Part shown: positions 16,167 through 19,597 of the stretch, one piece after another
Position numbering within the stretch: the first letter of the stretch is position 1
Layout: each line of letters begins with the position of its first letter
Origin: an uncultured Roseburia sp.
Lineage (GTDB): Bacteria; Bacillota; Clostridia; Lachnospirales; Lachnospiraceae
Length of the DNA: 19,597 nt
Direction: 5' to 3'
Assembly (NCBI GenBank): GCA_947652855.1
Contig: CANTEO010000050.1
Coordinates: 1 to 19,597, forward strand
Notes under the pieces: model-generated
Seen by the model: the letters and a program-made list of their open reading frames with translations, nothing else
Told to the model about the DNA's origin: nothing
Database searches by the model: none
Program-made: the position numbers and the translations under genes

Positions 16167-17831
16167 CTAATTGCCCCTCTCTAAAATCGCACCGCGGTTG
16201 CCGGATGTGACCATAGAGACATACCGCTCTAAGTAGCCGCTCACGTCCTGCTCCTTCGGCTGCCACTTCGCCTTCCGCTCGGCAAGCGCCTCGTCCGTTA
16301 AGTCAACGCTAAGGCTCATTTCGGGGATGTTGATTTTTATGATATCCCCTTCCTCAATCAGCGCGATCGGCCCGCCGACCGCCGCCTCCGGCGAAACGTG
16401 CCCAATCGACGCGCCGCGGCTGGCCCCGGAAAAGCGCCCGTCCGTAATCAAGGCGACCGAAGATCCTAAGCCCATGCCCGCAATCGCGGACGTCGGGTTT
16501 AGCATCTCGCGCATCCCAGGCCCGCCCTTTGGCCCCTCATAGCGGATGACGACCACGTCCCCGGCCTTGATCTTGCCGCCCTTAATGGCCGCAATCGCGT
16601 CTTCCTCGCATTCAAACACCCGCGCAGGCCCTTCATGCACAAGCATCTCCGGCGCAACCGCGGAACGCTTCACGACGCTGCCGTCCGGCGCGAGATTCCC
16701 GCTTAACACGGCAAGCCCGCCCGTCTTCGTATAGGGATTGTCCAGCGGCCGTATCACCTCGGGATTGCGGTTCACCGCGCCCTTGATGTTCTCCCCTACC
16801 GTCTTTCCCGTCACCGTCATGCAGTCCAGATGCAAAAGCCCCGCGTCCGCAAGCTCCTTCATCACCGCGTACACGCCTCCGGCCTCATTCAAGTCCTCCA
16901 TGTACGTCGGCCCCGCCGGAGCTAAGTGGCACAGGTTCGGGGTCTTCTCGCTGATGGGGTTCGCGAACTTAATGTCAAAGTCAAACCCAATCTCATGCGC
17001 AATCGCCGGGAGGTGCAGCATGCTGTTCGTGGAGCAGCCAAGCGCCATGTCCACCGTCAGCGCATTCAAGACGGACTCCTTCGTCATAATGTCCCTTGGG
17101 CGGATATCCTTCCGGTACAGCTCCATCACGGCCATGCCCGCGTGCTTCGCAAGCTTGATGCGCTCCGAATACACCGCCGGGATCGTCCCGTTGCCGCCAA
17201 GCCCCATGCCAAGGGCTTCGGTCAGGCAATTCATGGAGTTCGCCGTGTACATCCCGGAGCAGGAGCCGCAGGTCGGGCAAGCCTTCGCCTCGTACTCCTT
17301 CACTTCCTCCTCCGTCATCGTCCCGGCCGCATACGAGCCGACCGCCTCAAACATCGAGGACAGGCTCGTCTTCTTCCCTTTCACTTTTCCCGCAAGCATC
17401 GGCCCGCCGGACACAAACACCGTCGGCACATTAATCCTCGCCGCCGCCATCAGAAGGCCCGGCACGTTCTTGTCGCAGTTTGGCACCATGACAAGCGCGT
17501 CAAACTGATGCGCAAGCGCCATGCACTCCGTGGAGTCCGCAATCAAATCCCGCGTCACCAGCGAATACTTCATGCCGACATGGCCCATGGCAATCCCGTC
17601 ACAGACGGCAATCGCCGGGAACACGACCGGGACGCCCCCGGCCTCCGCCACGCCAAGCTTCACGGCGTTCACGATTTTATCCAGATTCATATGCCCCGGG
17701 ACAATCTCATTGTAAGAGCTTACAATGCCGACCATCGGCTTTTTCATTTCCTCTTCCGTAAATCCCAATGCGTTAAATAAGCTTCGATGGGGCGCCTGCT
17801 GCATCCCCGCTTTTACGTTATCGCTTTTCAT
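16167..17831 (-). CDS. ilvD: Dihydroxy-acid dehydratase
   Basis: The enzyme dehydrates 2,3-dihydroxy-isovalerate and -methylvalerate to the keto acids of valine and isoleucine. The 554-residue product (B. subtilis class, about 558) carries the iron-sulfur ligand Cys119 in VPNCDKNVPG and the cluster motif ACPTCGSCSGM (184-194), followed by TANSMNCLTEALGMG (196-210), and the C-terminal GRFSGASRGASIGHVSPEA block. The site that is Cys in [2Fe-2S] plant-type enzymes (TPCN-type) here reads VPGH (44-47) as in E. coli IlvD, pointing to the oxygen-labile [4Fe-4S] class and an anaerobe. The ATG overlaps the leuB stop by four bases (ATGA), implying coupled translation. Confidence 0.97.
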   Translation of the reverse strand: MKSDNVKAGMQQAPHRSLFNALGFTEEEMKKPMVGIVSSYNEIVPGHMNLDKIVNAVKLGVAEAGGVPVVFPAIAVCDGIAMGHVGMKYSLVTRDLIADSTECMALAHQFDALVMVPNCDKNVPGLLMAAARINVPTVFVSGGPMLAGKVKGKKTSLSSMFEAVGSYAAGTMTEEEVKEYEAKACPTCGSCSGMYTANSMNCLTEALGMGLGGNGTIPAVYSERIKLAKHAGMAVMELYRKDIRPRDIMTKESVLNALTVDMALGCSTNSMLHLPAIAHEIGFDFDIKFANPISEKTPNLCHLAPAGPTYMEDLNEAGGVYAVMKELADAGLLHLDCMTVTGKTVGENIKGAVNRNPEVIRPLDNPYTKTGGLAVLSGNLAPDGSVVKRSAVAPEMLVHEGPARVFECEEDAIAAIKGGKIKAGDVVVIRYEGPKGGPGMREMLNPTSAIAGMGLGSSVALITDGRFSGASRGASIGHVSPEAAVGGPIALIEEGDIIKINIPEMSLSVDLTDEALAERKAKWQPKEQDVSGYLERYVSMVTSGNRGAILERGN

Positions 17832-18937
17832 CCGTTCTTTATCCTTTCTGCAATCAAATCTCCCATCTTCGCCGTGCCAACCTGCGTGACGGACGCGCGA
17901 AGCGCATCCTCCTTAGGCATAATGTCTATGGTACGGTAATTCTCCTTCAGCGCCTGCCTTACGGCGGCCTCCACCGCGTCCGCCTCCTTGTCCAGGTCAA
18001 ACGAATAGCGGAGCATCATGGCCGCGCTTAAAACCGTCGCAATCGGGTTGGCGACGCCCTTGCCCGCAATGTCCGGCGCGGAGCCGCCGCTTGGCTCATA
18101 CAGGCCGAATTTGGTGTCGTTTAAGCTTGCGGAAGACAGCATCCCAATGGAGCCTGTCACCATGCTCGCCTCGTCCGACAGAATATCGCCAAACATATTT
18201 TCCGTCAGGATCACGTCAAACTGCTTCGGATCCCGGACAAGCTGCATCGCGCAGTTGTCCACCAGCATATGCTCTAAGCAGACGTCCGCATAATCCTTCG
18301 CCACTTCCTCCACGACGCTTCTCCAAAGCCTGGAAGAATCCAGCACGTTCGCCTTGTCCACGCTCGTCACCTTCCCGCGCCGCTTCCTGGCAATGTCAAA
18401 GGCGCGCCTCGCAACCCTGCGGATCTCATTCTCATTGTATGTAAGCGTATCCACGGCCGTCCTGACGCCGTCCACCGCCTCCGTCCTGCGCTCGCCAAAA
18501 TAAAGGCCGCCGGTTAACTCCCGCAGGATCATCATGTCAAAGCCGCCAAGGGTGATGTCCTCACGCAGCGGGCAGGCCCCCTTTAGCTCCTCATATAAAT
18601 AAGCGGGCCTTAGGTTCGCGAACAGGTTCAACGACTTCCGAAGCTTCAAAAGCCCCGCCTCCGGCCTTAAATGCGGCTCTAGCTTATACCAGGGCGACGT
18701 CGCCGCATCGCCGCCGATAGAGCCCATCAGCACCGCGTCGCACGCCTTCGCGCGCGCAATCGCCTCCTCCGTCAATGGGACGCCGACCGCGTCGATGGAG
18801 CAGCCCCCCATTAAAATCTCTTCATATTCAAATGCGTGGCCAAACGCCTCCCCAACGCAGTCCAGCGCCTTCTTCGCCTCCGCCACGATTTCCGGCCCGA
18901 TCCCATCGCCGGCAATGACCCCAATATGATGCCTCAT
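17828..18937 (-). CDS. leuB: 3-isopropylmalate dehydrogenase
   Basis: The enzyme oxidatively decarboxylates 3-isopropylmalate with NAD in leucine synthesis. The 369-residue product starts HHIGVIAGDGIGPEIVAEA. The substrate residues of the family are in place: Arg100, Arg110 and Arg139, Tyr146 (GGLYFGER), Lys195 (SVDKANVL), Asp227, and Asp251/Asp255 in MFGDILSDEASM. GGSAPDIAGKGVANP (284-298) forms the NAD site. I choose the ATG at 18937, seven bases after GGGAG, rather than the upstream ATG at 19006, which would add 23 residues foreign to the family (E. coli 363). It leads leuB-ilvD-ilvB. A TATAAA at 18976-18971 could be a -10 but lacks a convincing -35, and no T-box or leader peptide is evident. 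leuA and leuCD are not here. Confidence 0.97.
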   Translation of the reverse strand: MRHHIGVIAGDGIGPEIVAEAKKALDCVGEAFGHAFEYEEILMGGCSIDAVGVPLTEEAIARAKACDAVLMGSIGGDAATSPWYKLEPHLRPEAGLLKLRKSLNLFANLRPAYLYEELKGACPLREDITLGGFDMMILRELTGGLYFGERRTEAVDGVRTAVDTLTYNENEIRRVARRAFDIARKRRGKVTSVDKANVLDSSRLWRSVVEEVAKDYADVCLEHMLVDNCAMQLVRDPKQFDVILTENMFGDILSDEASMVTGSIGMLSSASLNDTKFGLYEPSGGSAPDIAGKGVANPIATVLSAAMMLRYSFDLDKEADAVEAAVRQALKENYRTIDIMPKEDALRASVTQVGTAKMGDLIAERIKNG

Positions 18938-19019
18938 CGCTTCGCTCCCTTTCTTCCTATTCTTATTCTTTTTATAGTCTGTTGGGCCTATGCCTAAAAA
19001 TGCCAAACAGCTCCCTTTT

Positions 19020-19048
19020 AAAAACAGGAAACGCGCTGACGTTTCCTG
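19020..19048 (-). terminator. Rho-independent terminator after yajC
   Basis: On the minus strand a perfect 9-bp stem, CAGGAAACG with CGTTTCCTG (19048-19040 and 19033-19025), encloses a 6-base loop and is followed directly by five T residues (19024-19020). It lies between the yajC stop and leuB, so yajC is transcribed apart from the leuB group at least in part. Confidence 0.82.
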
Positions 19049-19096
19049 CTCTCCTTTCGCCAGCGAAGCCTATGGCCCCGCTGCCAATCGCCCATG

Positions 19097-19405
19097 TTAT
19101 TCTGCGTCCGCCTTCTCCACGGCCGCCACCGCGTCCTTTTGCATCGGGATGCGGCAGTTCTTGTTGCTCCCAAACTCCACAATGACCGTGTCGTCCGCAA
19201 TGTCAATCAGCACGCCATAAAATCCGCTCGTCGTAAGCACCGTGTCCCCAACCGCCAGGGAGGCGATCATTGCGTTTTTCCTCTTGGTCTCTTTTTGCTG
19301 CGGGCGTATCATAAAAAAATACATGAATATAAACAAAACAGCAACCGGAATCAGCATGGATAACGGATTTGCCGTCGCAGCCCCTTCAGTTAACAGAATT
19401 GACAT
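19097..19405 (-). CDS. yajC: Preprotein translocase accessory subunit YajC
   Basis: YajC is a small single-pass membrane protein of the Sec holotranslocon that associates with SecDF. The 102-residue product (E. coli 110) has a short N-terminal tail, one hydrophobic helix (about 15-33; LSMLIPVAVLFIFMYF), the family mark MIRPQQKETKRK (32-43) just after it, and the small beta domain with LAVGDTVLTTSGFYGVL (50-66). The ATG at 19405 is preceded by GAGGAGG with good spacing. It has its own promoter (19442-19470) and terminator (19020-19048), so it appears monocistronic here. secD or secF does not follow; leuB does. Confidence 0.95.
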   Translation of the reverse strand: MSILLTEGAATANPLSMLIPVAVLFIFMYFFMIRPQQKETKRKNAMIASLAVGDTVLTTSGFYGVLIDIADDTVIVEFGSNKNCRIPMQKDAVAAVEKADAE

Positions 19406-19441
19406 CTCTTTTCCTCCTCAATCTAAAATGTACTATAGGAC

Positions 19442-19470
19442 ATTGTACACAAAGATTCGCAAATCAGCAA
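19442..19470 (-). promoter_or_regulatory. Sigma-A-type promoter for yajC
   Basis: Read on the minus strand, TTGCTG (19470-19465) is followed after exactly 17 bases by TACAAT (19447-19442). Transcription would start near 19435, leaving a leader of about 30 bases that contains GAGGAGG before the ATG at 19405. The surrounding DNA is AT-rich. Confidence 0.6.
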
Positions 19471-19597
19471 GGGCTTTTCCATATTTCATATTTTTTTAAC
19501 AACAATTCGAACTCCATATCTCTTTTCTTACTCTCATCCCTATGCTATTCAAGATATTCCTAAATCAAGCTCTAAAGAAGCTATCAGTGAACTTAAG

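Noticed and set aside
18971..19000. Promoter for leuB with TATAAA at 18976-18971
   Set aside because: No acceptable -35 at 16-18 bases; left as an unproven -10-like site.
19471..19597. End of another gene at the right edge
   Set aside because: Short open stretches exist on both strands but none has a start, a family motif or enough length to support a call.

Overview
The window looks like part of the chromosome of a low-to-medium GC Gram-positive anaerobe of the Clostridia, most likely a Lachnospiraceae-type gut bacterium. This rests on strong AGGAGG-type ribosome binding sites, closely packed operons, an oxygen-sensitive [4Fe-4S]-type IlvD, the short clostridial form of SerA, and BppU-type tail proteins typical of Firmicutes phages. 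The genus cannot be fixed from the sequence alone.

The left half (1-9781, plus strand) is one tightly spaced operon of phage-tail or fibre-like genes that enters the window mid-gene. In order it holds: the end of a fibre with YadA-like 14-residue beta-roll repeats and a C-terminal peptidase-G2 self-cleaving chaperone domain; a 1082-residue BppU-type fibre; a beta-roll fibre ending in a peptidase-S74 chaperone domain; a GT2 glycosyltransferase; a second BppU-type fibre that shares the N-terminal half of the first; and a glycosyltransferase (GT92 / Glyco_tranf_2_4-like) fused to an unrecognised N-terminal domain and coiled coil. The natural reading is the adhesin end of a prophage or tail-like particle that also carries enzymes to glycosylate its own fibres. 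No capsid, terminase, lysis or integrase gene is visible.

The right half (9858-19405, minus strand) is ordinary host metabolism read toward the fibre operon: yajC (own promoter and terminator), then leuB-ilvD-ilvB (branched-chain amino acids), then serC-serA-DUF1015-mscS (serine synthesis, an uncharacterised conserved protein, and a small-conductance mechanosensitive channel). A possible promoter overlaps the ilvB stop codon and could drive the serine genes separately. A clear Rho-independent terminator follows mscS, so the two operons converge in a 76-base gap at 9782-9857.

No RNA genes, CRISPR array, insertion sequence or reverse transcriptase was found. The last 127 bases (19471-19597), upstream of the yajC promoter, are AT-rich and show nothing I can name. 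No gene-free stretch exceeds 300 bases.
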